Assembly (NCBI GenBank): GCA_009599575.1
Contig: VWND01000013.1
Coordinates: forward strand, 124,001-188,000
Length of the DNA: 64,000 bases
Direction of reading: 5' to 3'
Source: Blumeriella jaapii
Lineage: Eukaryota; Ascomycota; Leotiomycetes; Helotiales; Drepanopezizaceae
The position numbers were made by a program, and so were the translations under genes. Shown piece after piece: positions 39,102-49,639 of this stretch. The notes under the pieces were generated by a model. It was not told the DNA's origin and did not search any database. It saw nothing but the letters and a program-made list of their open reading frames with translations. The stretch's first letter is position 1. Each line of letters begins with the position of its first letter.

Positions 39102-40415
39102 CCTTTTATCGACTACAACTCTCGCCATTATATTGTTTCCGGTGTATCCGACCTCTCGCACCATTCTAAACCACGAAATTTATTGTTTCAGGCGCTTCCG
39201 ATCAATTGCGCCACCAACCTACCTACCTTCTATTACTACGATTATTGCACCTTCTCGTACGCTACCGCCATACTAGCGTGCACTGCCTTACAATACTTCA
39301 ATACGACTACTCCCACCGATAACTTGGTGCTTCCGACCCAAAAGCACCCCCGACAGCTACTACAGCACCAACCTCCCCTTTGTTTATTCGATTATTCATT
39401 CGTTTCTAAACTAGCTACGTCATAGCTATGTTTACACCACTTCCTGAACAGCTCTGCCAGTTCTATTCAATTACGAATGCAACAACAACGCACTTTGGAA
39501 TCTGAGCAGCAGCTTGAAAATCTTCAACCTTTTTCTTCGAACCGGCGATCTTACCGAAAATCGTCGGCCCAGGCCGTATTTACCCGATCCTGACAATTTC
39601 GGTGGACCCTGGAAATCCAGTCAAACTTTGTTACCCCTCAAATCGAAAGTTTAAGTACGAATCGACCTTTCGGATTGGTTTAGCCGACCCGATGAAAAGG
39701 CTATTCCGGGGCTATATGGATTCACCTACCACCAAGCTTGCATATTGCACTTTTGCAACGTTCAATTGGTTCGAGAAATCGGCTTAGTCAATTTCGGCCC
39801 TTTCAGTCAATTCGGCCCTGCCAATTTCGGTCCTTTTTCTTCAATTCGGGCCAGCCCGGCCTTAGCACCCCTCGGAACGCCCTCGCAACTTTTCTAGGAT
39901 AATCGGTATGCGTACGAATACACCGACCCGCCGGCTAACGTTACGACGCTGGCGACCTTATGAAAATTACGCAAATCGAAAAGCGCGAACGAGAAAAGCT
40001 CGAACGTATCGATAAGCTAGGAGCAATTAAGGTTTCAAAAGCATTCAACATGTATAAAACTTTAATTCTAGAGCAGAAGGACCCAGTTCTGCCTAAGGCT
40101 TTTATTTCGTCGATAGCTCAAAGAGAGGCTTGGGACCGTACAATCAGTTGCACCAATTTCAGACCCGCCATTGCTTTGAGATTCTGAAAAGCAAGCAATT
40201 GGCTGCAATAGGTTTGTTCGGCCAAAAGGATCAGGCTGAAATTCAGGCTGCACTGGCTGAGGAGTTTCGGACGGTTCGGAGTAGGGTTTTCAGTAGTGGT
40301 TTTCTTTCACTCCTTTATTCTTTGATTGCAATTGCAGTCGTTCGTTCGTTTATTTCATTTCGGTATGCCGAACCTTCGGTATTTTCTGTACAGTCAGCTG
40401 GAGGCCAGCTTTTTT

Positions 40416-40430
40416 CGGAGGGGGGGGTAG
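40416..40430 (+). other. Mini1 polypurine tract
   Basis: cggaggggggggtag abuts the 3' LTR and sets the element's orientation as plus. The same layout, a G-run then tag then TGT, is seen in Gyp1 copy 1e at 49630-49640. Confidence 0.8.
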
Positions 40431-40602
40431 TGTAACGGCCCGGCCTTTCGGCTGTTCGGCTTTCGGCTATTCAGCCTTCCGTTACATTTCTGGCGTAGCG
40501 CCAGGGCCAGGGGGTTCTACAGTGTATATAGTTCGCCCTGGGAGCTTCCTTCCTTTCAGCTCTTTGTCTGTATCTTAAGGGAAATATATGAGGTTCGTCA
40601 CA
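40431..40602 (+). repeat. Mini1 3' LTR
   Basis: 172 bp, identical by eye to the 5' LTR, and followed by TSD aataa. Confidence 0.92.
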
Positions 40603-40607
40603 AATAA

Positions 40608-41700
40608 AATCGGTTTTCAAATCAAAAAAATTAATATACGACAAACAAATAATTATATCAGAATAAAAAGCTTCGCGCAAAATAGCGATAACGGCTTCGT
40701 TATTAAATTTAATATAGTTTTTAATTTCCAGTTAGGTAAAAAGAAAAATAAACAGTAATTAATTGCTTTGCTTAAAGAACAAAATTCTTTTGAATGCATC
40801 TGTTTATTGGTTAAAAACGCCGAACGATTATTATAAGATTTAAATTATTTTTACAATAGTCAAATAAAAAAAGATGCCGTTCGTACGTAAACCTTTCTGT
40901 AAAGCGCTTCTGGCTGTATCGGAAAGGCGAAAAAAAAAAAAATAACTTATACGATCCTGTTTAATCGCATACTAATTTTAATTAAAACGGAACTTTAGAA
41001 TCATATTTTAAAAAAAAAAGGTGGTAAAATACTTCGTAATATTGCCGATGCCATTTAAACCTGTGAATTTATCGAGGTCGAAAAAAGCAAATGTTTTTCT
41101 TTTTGCGTTTAAAATATTCGGTGTATTTTAACTGGTAGAAGCTTGTTTTCGGAAATTAGCAAATTCGGCTTCGCGGTCTTAAATCACTTTTTTTTAAAAA
41201 GCCTTTTTTTTTTTTCCCAGTATTATACCGTCTAAACATTTAGCTTCTAAGCGAAATCATCCAGTTTGGCCTTAAGTAATATTATTATATCGTTCTGTTC
41301 TACCGCGTAAGCGAAGATATCGAAAATTTCTTAAAAGCAAGCTTTCGTATTAGCGATCAGAGCGGCGACGATTTGGTCGGAGTATTCAAGGTGTCCCAAA
41401 ATAAAGCAATTAAAGGGTTTCGATAACTTAGGTAGTTCCGATATTTTCGATATTAGTACTCGTTAAAAAAAAAAGCGTGAAATATATTTTGTTCCGGAAT
41501 ATAAGCAAAAACAGAACAGAGTTTTTTAAATATAAGTTTTGTGTCAAAAAAGGTTGTCGTTTCGTAGTTTCGTAAGAATCGTAAAAGTTATTTTTGAAAA
41601 ATCGTAAGAATCGTTGTCGCGATAAGATTTATTAACTTTTCCGTATGCGCAAAAAAGCAAAACAGAATTAGCAAGTCTTTTCAGCTTAAAGGCTGAAATA
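40608..41700 (-). pseudogene. gag: Gyp4 gag remnant, N-terminal part
   Basis: Minus-strand continuation of gag to the right of Mini1. Frames are short and broken by RIP stops. No distinct motif beyond charged helical stretches can be read. The call rests on position between the CCHC knuckle and the 5' LTR. Confidence 0.5.
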
Positions 41701-41730
41701 AGAATGTCAAAAGGGGTTTGGTAGTTAATA

Positions 41731-41905
41731 TGTTAAAAGGTGCGAACGAGTAAAAGGTTCGTAGATGATTTGCATTAACTACGGGGTTCTAAGTTTAGAA
41801 GTGTCGTAAAGTCTAAGATATAATGTGTACGGGCTCCGATATCACGTAACAATAACGTGACCTTCGGACCACGTGACCAACGAACTGACGTTTCATCCCC
41901 TCACA
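41731..41905 (-). repeat. Gyp4 5' LTR
   Basis: A 175-bp LTR (tgttaaaagg...ccctcaca in plus coordinates), matching 34074-34248 apart from transitions. Confidence 0.88.
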
Positions 41906-41910
41906 ATTTT

Positions 41911-42792
41911 ATCGTCGAAAATTAAAACACAAACGTTAATTTTCTTTTAATTAATATAAAATATTACTTTTTTATTTTGGCGGAAACTTCGTTTTGCGCG
42001 CCGAATAAAAATTTAAGTTTTTTTAGTATTTTTTTTTCGATATATTAAAAAGTCTTTTATTTTTAATGCTTTTCGGCTCGAATTCGCTGTGTTTTTTATA
42101 AAAGATATAATATATTTAAAAAAGATGTTAGATCGTTTTCAATAGGTATTATTATCGTAATGCTTCGAAAACATTTTATAATAATCGCTAGCTTAAATTT
42201 TTTTTTATTTTTTTTTAGTTGGAACGATATTAAAAAATATAAAATTTTTTTTTTCGTTATTTTCGAAAGCGTTAAGTTTTTATTAAAATTGTTTAATCTT
42301 TTTTCGAAATTCGTTTCGGCGTTTTTTAGTTTTTTCGAATTTTTTAATTGTTTCGTAAACTTTTTTTTTAGTTTTTTTCTGTTTTTTTTAGCTCGTATTT
42401 TTTTTACTTTTTTACGTTTATCGTTTTTTTTTATTCGGCGCGGATTCGTTTATTAGCCAAATAAATCAGAGTTTCGGTAAAAGGTTTTTTCGAATCGCTT
42501 TAAGCGTAGCCTTTTTTAATAATTTCTTCGATAAAAAAAATTAAAAAATCGTCGCGCTCTGATAATAGAATATTTTCGATTTTTAATAAAGCTGGTAACG
42601 TCAAAGGAAACGATAATACGGGGTTTTTTTAAGCAGCCGAAAGCGTTAGGTTTTTTTAAATAGCTGAAAATGCTTATTCGCTGCGAATGCGAAAAGCTAT
42701 AATATCGATAATAACGATATAAATGTTATAATATAATAAAAGATTGTTTTAATAATATCGAACTGCCGTTCCGATAAATAAAAAAATCAAAA
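41911..42792 (-). pseudogene. gag: Gyp3b gag remnant, N-terminal part
   Basis: The reverse complement is collinear with 27016-27999 of Gyp3a. The open frame on the plus strand (42160-42456) is Phe-rich and is the antisense shadow of the Lys/Glu-rich gag helix. Confidence 0.65.
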
Positions 42793-43201
42793 TATAAAAA
42801 TTAAAAAGCAAAGAAATATTAGTTTAAATAATAAAACTTAAATAAAATTGGGTTGATAATCAAACTGATTTTTACTTTTTATATTTTTAATAGAAAGCGT
42901 GTATAAATATAAAAAAAAAGATAAAGCCTTCGAAAAAAATATTTTCTAAGAAACCAAGCGAATTTTATTTAATATGCTTTTCCAGCCCTTATTCCGACCT
43001 TTTTTCAATTCTTTTTAATATAATTTTAATAACTGGTAGCAATTATTTTTATAAAATGTGTTATTTAAATGTTATTTCCAGCTTTTATAGTATTATCCGG
43101 CCTTTACGGCCTATCCGCAGAAAGTATTATTCGAGGGTTGGTAGGAGGCAGAAGATTTTGGCGGATCACCTGACTTTCACACGTAATATTGGTTCCTGAC
43201 A
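42793..43201 (-). repeat. Gyp3b 5' LTR
   Basis: About 409 bp. It lacks about five T residues in a T-run present in the other Gyp3 LTRs (aactggtagcaatt against aactggttttttagcaatt). It ends ggttcctgaca, followed by TSD cggaa. Confidence 0.85.
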
Positions 43202-43503
43202 CGGAAAATCGAAAAATCGCGGCTTCGAATTTATACGATAAAACGAAGCAAAAAAAGCATAAATTAATTAACGATTTCGTTGCTTATTTAAAAAATTTCG
43301 AATAGCAATTGCAAATAACAAACGATACGATTAAAAAAAAAATGCTTTTCGCAAAACTCCGATTTATTTTTCGAAAAAAAATTATTAAACGAAGCAATAC
43401 TGCAATTATAAATTCGTACGAAAAATTAATATTAATCGCTCGTCGTATCGAAAATGCTAATAAAATTATCAGCGACGAAACGAAAAATAATAAACGACGA
43501 AAC
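43202..43503 (+). pseudogene. gag: Gyp3a gag remnant, middle part
   Basis: It continues from 27999 after Gyp3b. It matches the reverse complement of 33684-33980 in Gyp3b (for example cggaaaatcgaaaaatcgcggc). A frame at 43309-43498 reads as a helical charged protein. It ends at the TSD gaaac (43499-43503) of Gyp1 copy 1e. Confidence 0.75.
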
Positions 43504-43770
43504 TGTGACGACTCACTCGTTTGCCCCTCGCGTCACCCCAGCAACTACGTATAGTTGCAAGCTCCCTGGTCTTCTGGTGGGTCTTCCATCAACTGTGGAG
43601 ACTATTATGTATATAAGGCTCTCTCCCCTTAGCAACTTCTGCCTTCTGCAGTTGTTGATTTTAAGTGAATATCTTTGTTGTTACAGAACCAAAGGCTCGT
43701 TTCTCATATCATGTGAACACGGCGACCAGTTGACTGATCTCCCAGCTCTTCGACTGATTAGATCGTCATA
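43504..43770 (+). repeat. Gyp1 copy 1e 5' LTR
   Basis: 267 bp, tgtgacgact to gatcgtcata. Against the 3' LTR I count about 16 differences, every one a C/T transition on the plus strand. The final CA has become TA. Confidence 0.93.
43610..43616 (+). promoter_or_regulatory. TATA-like box in the Gyp1 LTR
   Basis: tatataa followed by gg, about 107 bases into the LTR. The same spot in the 3' LTR and in the RIP-mutated copies retains tatata. It is the probable core promoter of the element, which would set the U3/R border downstream. Confidence 0.5.
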
Positions 43771-43794
43771 TTATCAACAATTCTTTTTCTACGC

Positions 43795-43810
43795 TGGCGA
43801 CGGCGTAAAC
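43795..43810 (+). other. Possible primer-binding site of Gyp1
   Basis: tggcgacggcgtaaac starts 25 bases after the 5' LTR and is conserved in the other copies (7095, 24040 and 1090 regions). A TGG start fits pairing with a tRNA CCA end, but the 24-base gap from the LTR is longer than usual and I cannot name the tRNA. It could simply be conserved leader. Confidence 0.3.
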
Positions 43811-43893
43811 TATCTCTCCCCTCGAATTCCTTACGGGTCACACCAAGGTGATCGACCGGTCGTGAGAAGGCCTATTTCCGCACTTCGCGAAGG

Positions 43894-45065
43894 ATGGCTC
43901 CTGTTCAACGATCCCCCCTTCAGCAGAGCTTTTCAGCTCCTGCTATTATACTTCAATCTTCCTTCTTCTTTCAATCAGCGAAGAAGCAACCTCCTTCAGA
44001 AGCTTCTTCTTCTGAAGAACAGTCTCCCCCTGAGGAAAGAAGAACAAAGGAAAAGGCAGAGCGCCAACCATTTCGCCTGCCACTTCCCAGCCTAGCGCTG
44101 AGAGCGTTCAGTTGAGACTCCTGCAAAATCAATTGAAGGAAGCGCAAGAGCGTGAACGACAACTTCTGGAGGCTATGCGGTTGCGACAGACCCTTCAATC
44201 AGAGCGTTTGGTAGAATCTATCGAACGTGCTTCTGCCAGTCGCGAATCTGCTGCTCTTCCTCCTTTTCGCAACGTTTCATTTTAATCAACAGACGCTGCA
44301 AACCAACCTCCACGCTCTTCGCGAACTCTCTTTGGATTTCCCTCTGACGGCCAAGACTTTAGCGCGCCTTTTGAACGCTATGGTTCCTATTTATCTGCTG
44401 ACTCTCGACTAGCTCGTATAGAGCGCGTTTCGAACCTTGAGTTTAAGCTAGATGATGGTGAAGATTACAAAGCACGCCACTGGGAGACTAGAGTTCTCGA
44501 CAACTTCGAACTCTACTACGACTACTTCGCTGGCGATCGATCTCGCAAGAATTACATATTCGATCAGACCGAAGGCGTGGCAAGGGAGTTCCTGACCCCG
44601 CGTATCTTGGATCGTTCCGACCCTACACCTCTCGAAGAATTAGTGAAAGAGGTCGCCGATTTCCTGGCCGACCCTTCAGACGTTCAGAGGGCGGAAGACG
44701 AGTTTAAGATGCTTGCAATGAGTACGCACGACGATTTTTGGCGATTCTACCTGCGATTCTCCACCCTCGCAGCGAACGCCCAAATACGGACTGACAAACA
44801 GTTTCGAGACGCCCTTCGCGACAAAATACCAAGGCGTCTACGAGAAAAGCTGCACTTGGAATGGGCGCGTACAACGACCTTTAAGGATTGGCTCACCGCC
44901 GTCCGTCAAGAAGAACAAGGTCAGTTGGCTGAACGAACTTTATACGCGAGTCGCTTTTCAACCAAGTCTACCACCTATCAAGGTGGTAGGTTCTTAACCA
45001 AAGCGTACTACGAGTCAAATCGTACGTACGAGAGTCGTTTAAGTGTTCCACAGGCTCCCTCTTAG
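43894..45065 (+). pseudogene. gag: Gyp1 copy 1e gag
   Basis: An ATG at 43894 opens a Gln/Ser/Pro-rich N-terminus (MAPVQRSPLQQ). The frame must change once between about 44030 and 44112 to enter the main frame. There a coiled-coil-like stretch, LKEAQERERQLLEAMRLRQ, is followed by a stop TAA at about 44283, where copy 1c has CAA. The frame is then open to VPQAPS and TAG at 45063. The 44577-45065 part (DPTPLEELVKEVADFLADPS, FRDALRDKIPRRL) looks like a Ty3/gypsy capsid C-terminal region. I could not find an intact CCHC knuckle. Residual frames at 45043-45240 may be the lost C-terminus. Confidence 0.75.
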
Positions 45066-45394
45066 CCCTTTGTTTTTCCTTCTTCTCCACGCCAGAACGC
45101 CCCTCTTGGCGTTCTTCCTTTTCGATCGGACTAACGACAACGCTCGTCTTTTACTTCATACCAGAAGGTTCGAAGCTAATTTGCACGACCTTTTACGGGC
45201 CGACCTTCGGTTTCACCCAAAGGCCTTCCCAGGCTGGTAGGTGTAAACGAGGTCGAACCGGCCGAGGATTCGCCCTCTGATAGTGGTAGTGAAGACGAAA
45301 ACCCCCCTCCAGACGACTTCCAAGACGCATACGAGGAAGTCGAAGGCTCTCCCGCCAGTCGGGGAAACGCCCAGGCCTAAGCAAAGCTTTTTTC
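45066..45394 (+). other. Gyp1 copy 1e gag-pol junction region
   Basis: Two frames are coding-like: one with FDRTNDNARLLLH and DLLRADLRFHPK (45043-45240), conserved in copies 1c and 1d, and then an acidic frame with EPAEDSPSDSGSEDENPPP (about 45255-45340). The shift between them suggests a lost base or a programmed frameshift between gag and pol. I cannot separate these. Confidence 0.45.
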
Positions 45395-48300
45395 TTGGGC
45401 GTGTTGCGCGATATGCGTTACTTTGACGTTCGAAAGCTTTTTGGTGGCGACTTACTGACAATCTCCGTTACACTTATCAAGAATGGCCTTTCGTACAAGG
45501 TGAAGGCGCTCGCCGATTCTGGAGCGAACGGTTATGCGTTGATCGATTCGGCGCTGATCAAGTTTCTTTCTTTTTTTTTAAAACTTTTGATTTAATTTCT
45601 CCCGGCTCTTTTTCCTGTAAAAGGGTATAATGGAGCTCGTGGCCATTCAATTATACATTTTACGCTTTTCAACCTTATTGTTGACAATCGAATACAATCG
45701 TTCACTCTTTTTTTGATTACCAACCTCGGAAATCATGGTGTGATTTTAGGAAGAGCTTGGCTGGCCGAACACCAAGTTCTACTAGACTGTAATAAACGCA
45801 AGCTTTATTGGCCGAAGTCTTACCCTCCCACAGCCTTTTACGCTCGTTGTATTGAAGTCTCTTATTTGCACCCCCGAAAGATTTAATTTCGCCATTAAAA
45901 CGACGCTGTGAGACGTGATAAGAACCTTGACCAATTGTGGCAGACCTACGACGCTGTGCGGAGCGCGAAAAGGTCGAATTTCACTCGCGGTGCCAATTTC
46001 GATGGCGACGCCAGTGGGATAATATAAGAAATTACACCACTTTCTCAGGCTGCCGATTCCCCTTCTATTATTTCTTCTCCTTTTTTTTTCCTTTCGTCAG
46101 AACAGCTTCCTCGTTCTACGAAGAACAGTTATACTAAAGACCGAAAAAAGGCCCTCGCCGCGATGGCCTTTCAGCTTAATATAATCGATAGTTCAGATAA
46201 GCCACCTTCTGAACCTCCCAAACGACCAGTTCGAAGACGAGTTCCTCAACCTATTGCTTACCCAATCTCCATCTGCCAGATTATTGCACACGTTTTCAAG
46301 CTGATCTTCAGAAAGGAAGCAGTTGAAGTGTTTTCAACCTTCCTGTACGAGATCGACAGAATACTAGACGACCTTACGTACAACATTTTTCTCAAGACCC
46401 AATTTCACAGTTTTTTCGAACGTTTCAGGACCAATGAAATATCGATTTCGACCTTTTTAACCAGCTTAGCGGAGCTAATTTCGAATGAATCTTCCTTCGA
46501 ATTTTTCTCCCCGGAGTACAAAGACTTCGAACACGTGTTTTCTAAGGCCGCCAGTAACGAGCTAGCTCCTCACCGGCCCTACGACCATAAGATCGAGCTT
46601 ATTGTAAGTGAGAAAGAGCTGAAATACACTCTTTTGTACAAGATGTCGATTCCAGAGCTCGAGATTGTCAAGATTTACCTGCAAGACAATCTTGACAAAG
46701 GTTTTATCGAACTTTTCACCGCTCCTTTCGCTGCTCCAGTGCTTTTCGTTAAAAACCCGACGGTTCATTGCGTTTTTGTATCGACTATCGAGCCCTTAAT
46801 AATGTTACTCGTAAGGATCGCTACCTCCTTCCCCTCATCGATGAGACCTTTGCTCGTCTTTCGGGAGCGCGAATCTTTACGAAGCTCGATATTCGTCAAG
46901 CCTTTCACAGAATTCGAATGGACCCCGCCAGTGAAGAACTGACGACGTTTCGTACGCGTTACGGCGCCTATAAGTGCAAGGTGCTACCTTTTGGCCTTAC
47001 TAATGGACCCGCAATTTACCAACGCTATATGAACGACGTTCTCTTCGACTATTTGGACGATTTCTGCATTGCATACCTGGATGACATTCTTATTTACTCG
47101 TCCGACCCTTTGGAACACGCCATATACGTTCGCAAGGTGTTCCAAAGGCTCGCTGACGCTGGATTACAGGCCGATATTCGGAAGTCTGAATTCAACGTTA
47201 TTCGGACCCGTTACCTAGGCTTTATTATTTCGACTGAAGGCCTAGAGGTAGATTTAGAGAAAGTCTCCGTGGTCGTCCATTGGAAGCCTTCTACTATTGT
47301 AAAAGGTGTACAGAGCTTCTTTGGTTTTTGTAACTTCTACCGACGTTTCATTCGAGACTACGGTATAATTGCAAAGCCTTTGGTCCATTTGACCAAGGCT
47401 AACGTTCTTTTCAATTTCACTTCTGAGTGTCAGGAGAGTTTCGACCTCTTTATACTAGCCTTTACTATTGCACCAGTTCTACAATATTACAGGCAAGACT
47501 TTTCCTGCATGTTGGAGACTGACGCTTCCGACGGCGTAGTGGCTTGTGCTTTCGCAACTTTATGGCGACGATTGGCTCCCAGTCGCCTATTTCAGCAAAA
47601 CCATGGCCCCCGCAGAGCTAAACTACGTCGTATACGACAAAGAGATGCTCGCAATCGTGAGATCTTTAGGCAACTTTCGTGCTGAACTGGCTGGCTCAGT
47701 TCATCAGATCAAAATAATCACTGATTACAAGGCCTTGGAGTACTTTATGACTTCCAAACCCTTGAACGCTCGACAGGCACGCTGGGCCGAGCTCCTCGCC
47801 GACTACAACTTTCTTATTACGTACAGATCAGGTAAACACAACCCTTTGGCTGACGCATTGACACGTCGTACGAGCGAACTCGACCGCCAAAACTCCTTTA
47901 AACGCACCCAGCGCCTGCAAGCATTCTTTCGAGCCGATCAGATCGATCACCGCCTTTTGACTGAAGAACTTCGACCGCCTACGGCCTTCGAAACAGCTGT
48001 TTCTATCGTTGAAATAGCTGATTTCTCATCCGCACTCCGTGTCGTTGACCAGCTTTTCCACGCTAATCGCACAGCTAGCAGCCTGATGGCCTTCCGAAAG
48101 GAAGCTGTACGAGACGCTACGAGGGGGAACGATAATAATACTTCGTATACACTTGAACGCGATCTGCTGTTATATTACGGTCGCCTGATAGTACCAGACG
48201 TCGATCACCTTCGTCTGGCCCTTGTACGAGAAGTGCACGATCAGATCTTCACCGCTCATCTCAGCGCTCGCAAGACTACGCAATTGCTTTCGGACCAATA

Positions 48301-49639
48301 TTATTGGCAAGGTATGACAGCCTTCGTAAAATAATACTGTCGCAACTGCCACGCTTGTCGAAGGAGTTCTGTTCCAAGAGATAAGCGCTCCGGCCTTCTT
48401 CAGCCTTTTTCTGTTCCTGACCACTCTTGGGAGCACGTTACAATGGACTTTTGCAGTTTTAACAAAGACAAATACGGTTACGATAACGTGTTCGTAGTGA
48501 TAGATCGCTTTTCCAAGCAGGCTATTTCGATCTCCTGCCATAAGAATATCGACGCTCGAGGCCTCGCCAAATTGTATATATTTCATGTGTACAGGTATTT
48601 TGGCCCTTCAAAGAGTATTATTAGCGATCGTGGCCCCTAGTATTGGTCTACCTTCTGGTCTGAATTGAATAAAATACTCGGTACGCAATTGAAGCTTTCG
48701 ACAGCCGCTCATTTTGAAACCGACGGTCAGACCGAAATTTACAACCAATACTTGCAAAAACGCTTTCGATCCTTCGTGAACTTTTATCAAGACGACTGGA
48801 GCGAATTTCTCTCAATGATGGATTTCGCCCAAATGGTCCTCCCTTACGAGAGTCTAGGTGGCTTTTCACCTTTTGAAGTTGTACACGGTTACACTCCCCA
48901 TATCAATTGGAACTGGAAGCTCGATACTTCCCTCTTCCCCAATCTCTCACACAAGCTAAACGCAGACGAAGCTCGTGCGTACGCTCGCCGCTACTACGAC
49001 GCCTGGAACCTCGCCAAATCGCATCTTCAACAAGCCTACGACAAGATGAAAAGGAGTGCGAATAGGTTTCGCCGCGCGAACGATTTTGACGTTGGCGATT
49101 ACGTATGGCTCGATATGCGCCCATTTCCGACCTTCCGGCCCTTCCGCAAGCTCGACAATCCTATAAACGGCCCTTTCAAGGTTGTAGCCAAAATTTTCGA
49201 CAACGCTTTTAAGCTAGACCTTTCTAGTACTATGAACGTACACCCAGTTTTTCACGCTAGTCGACTGCGTAAAGCAGCTGACGACGCGCTCTCAGGTCAG
49301 GTTAACCCAGCCCCTGAACCTATCAATATAACTGGTGAGCTTGAATACGAAGTCGAAAAATTGATCGCCTGTCGAATACAGCGGAAGACCCTTTAGTACA
49401 GAGCTTTTTGGGTAGGCTTAGATGAAGATCTTACGTGGTACTCCGCGTCTGATTTTATGTACGCTCCCTTGAAAGTGCGCGACTTTCATTTGGCGCATAA
49501 GGAGCTCTCCGGTCCTTCTGCAAAACTTGTAGACTGGCTGAAGGCGTATTCCGAAGGTTTGGATTCGTACGATCACTTGGATAGCGACGTACCAATGGAT
49601 AAAAGCTCGAGGGCGCGCTTTTTTCGGACGGGGGGGTAG
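45395..49639 (+). pseudogene. pol: Gyp1 copy 1e pol: protease-RT-RNase H-integrase-chromodomain
   Basis: One frame covers the region. Protease: catalytic ADSGANG at about 45512, and ILGRAWL at about 45745. RT: about 46500-47290, with FTKLDIRQAF and catalytic YLDD at 47074-47085. RNase H: LETDASDG at about 47512, and later DYKALEYF. Integrase: HHCC zinc region at about 48200-48365, first Asp in MDFCSF (~48445), ISDRGP at ~48630, and DGQTE at ~48735. Chromodomain: YEVEKLIACR at 49348 to about 49490, with FWVGL and TWYSASDF. Breaks: a 1-base loss in an A-run near 46752 and a 2-base loss near 47545; together they restore the frame. Stops at 45884, 45896, 46025, 48332, 48638 and 49394 fit CAA/CAG to TAA/TAG; a TAA at 45593 is less clear. 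The stop TAG at 49637 touches the LTR. Confidence 0.9.
49630..49639 (+). other. Gyp1 copy 1e polypurine tract overlapping the pol stop
   Basis: Seven G then tag, immediately before the 3' LTR (tgtgacg at 49640). The G-run encodes the last pol codons (Gly-Gly) and tag is the stop. The second-strand primer and the end of pol therefore overlap. Confidence 0.75.

Larger units (their letters stand above)
38965..40430 (+). other. Mini1 internal region: gag-like fragment, no pol
   Basis: It begins with a ttgattat-rich tract (38997-39101). Around 39570-39610 one frame reads RPYLPDPDNFGG, resembling the segment that opens the capsid region in many fungal Ty3/gypsy gags, but the frame is soon lost. 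Short frames follow at 39602-39787, 39960-40187 and 40130-40435; the second includes a charged helix (QIEKREREKLERIDKL). None has start, length and domain evidence for a functional protein. The region may be a deletion relic of an autonomous gag. Confidence 0.6.
38793..40602 (+). mobile_element. Mini1: 1.81 kb non-autonomous LTR element, youngest insertion
   Basis: Two identical 172-bp LTRs (38793-38964 and 40431-40602) flank 1466 bp. The TSD is a perfect aataa (38788-38792 and 40603-40607). The right LTR is preceded by a polypurine tract, cggaggggggggtag. The interior has normal GC content and normal CpA/TpG, so it has not been through RIP, unlike everything around it. It encodes no RT or integrase, so it would depend on another element for mobility. 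The size is above typical TRIMs and below LARDs. Confidence 0.93.
34074..41905 (-). mobile_element. Gyp4: ~6.0 kb chromovirus inside Gyp3b
   Basis: Bounded by tgtcaagg (34074) and ccctcaca (41905) with perfect TSD atttt (34069-34073 and 41906-41910). Gene content is on the minus strand: gag with a CCHC knuckle, protease, RT, RNase H, integrase, chromodomain. Removing Mini1 leaves about 6.0 kb. RIP is clearly milder than in Gyp1 copies 1a-1c. Confidence 0.9.
28005..43201 (-). mobile_element. Gyp3b: second Gyp3 copy, inserted head-on into Gyp3a
   Basis: In plus coordinates it runs from tgtaaaaattg (28005) to ggttcctgaca (43201), with TSD cgaaa (28000-28004) and cggaa (43202-43206), one G-to-A change apart. 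It lies inside the gag of Gyp3a, in opposite orientation. Minus-strand order is 5' LTR (right), gag, pol, 3' region, 3' LTR (left). Gyp4 interrupts gag. Without Gyp4 it is ~7.36 kb. Confidence 0.9.

Noticed and set aside
39069..39425. 118-codon open frame in Mini1
   Set aside because: It begins in the ttgattat repeat, has a low-complexity composition and overlaps another frame. No domain or second copy supports it.
43454..44095. 213-codon open frame
   Set aside because: It starts in Gyp3a gag, crosses the whole Gyp1e 5' LTR and ends in the leader/gag region in a frame different from gag. It is a chance frame.
48170..48586. 138-codon minus-strand frame opposite Gyp1e integrase (and similar antisense frames at 45193-45461 and 48608-49124)
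   Set aside because: The plus strand encodes a clear integrase with catalytic motifs; the antisense frames arise from its codon bias.
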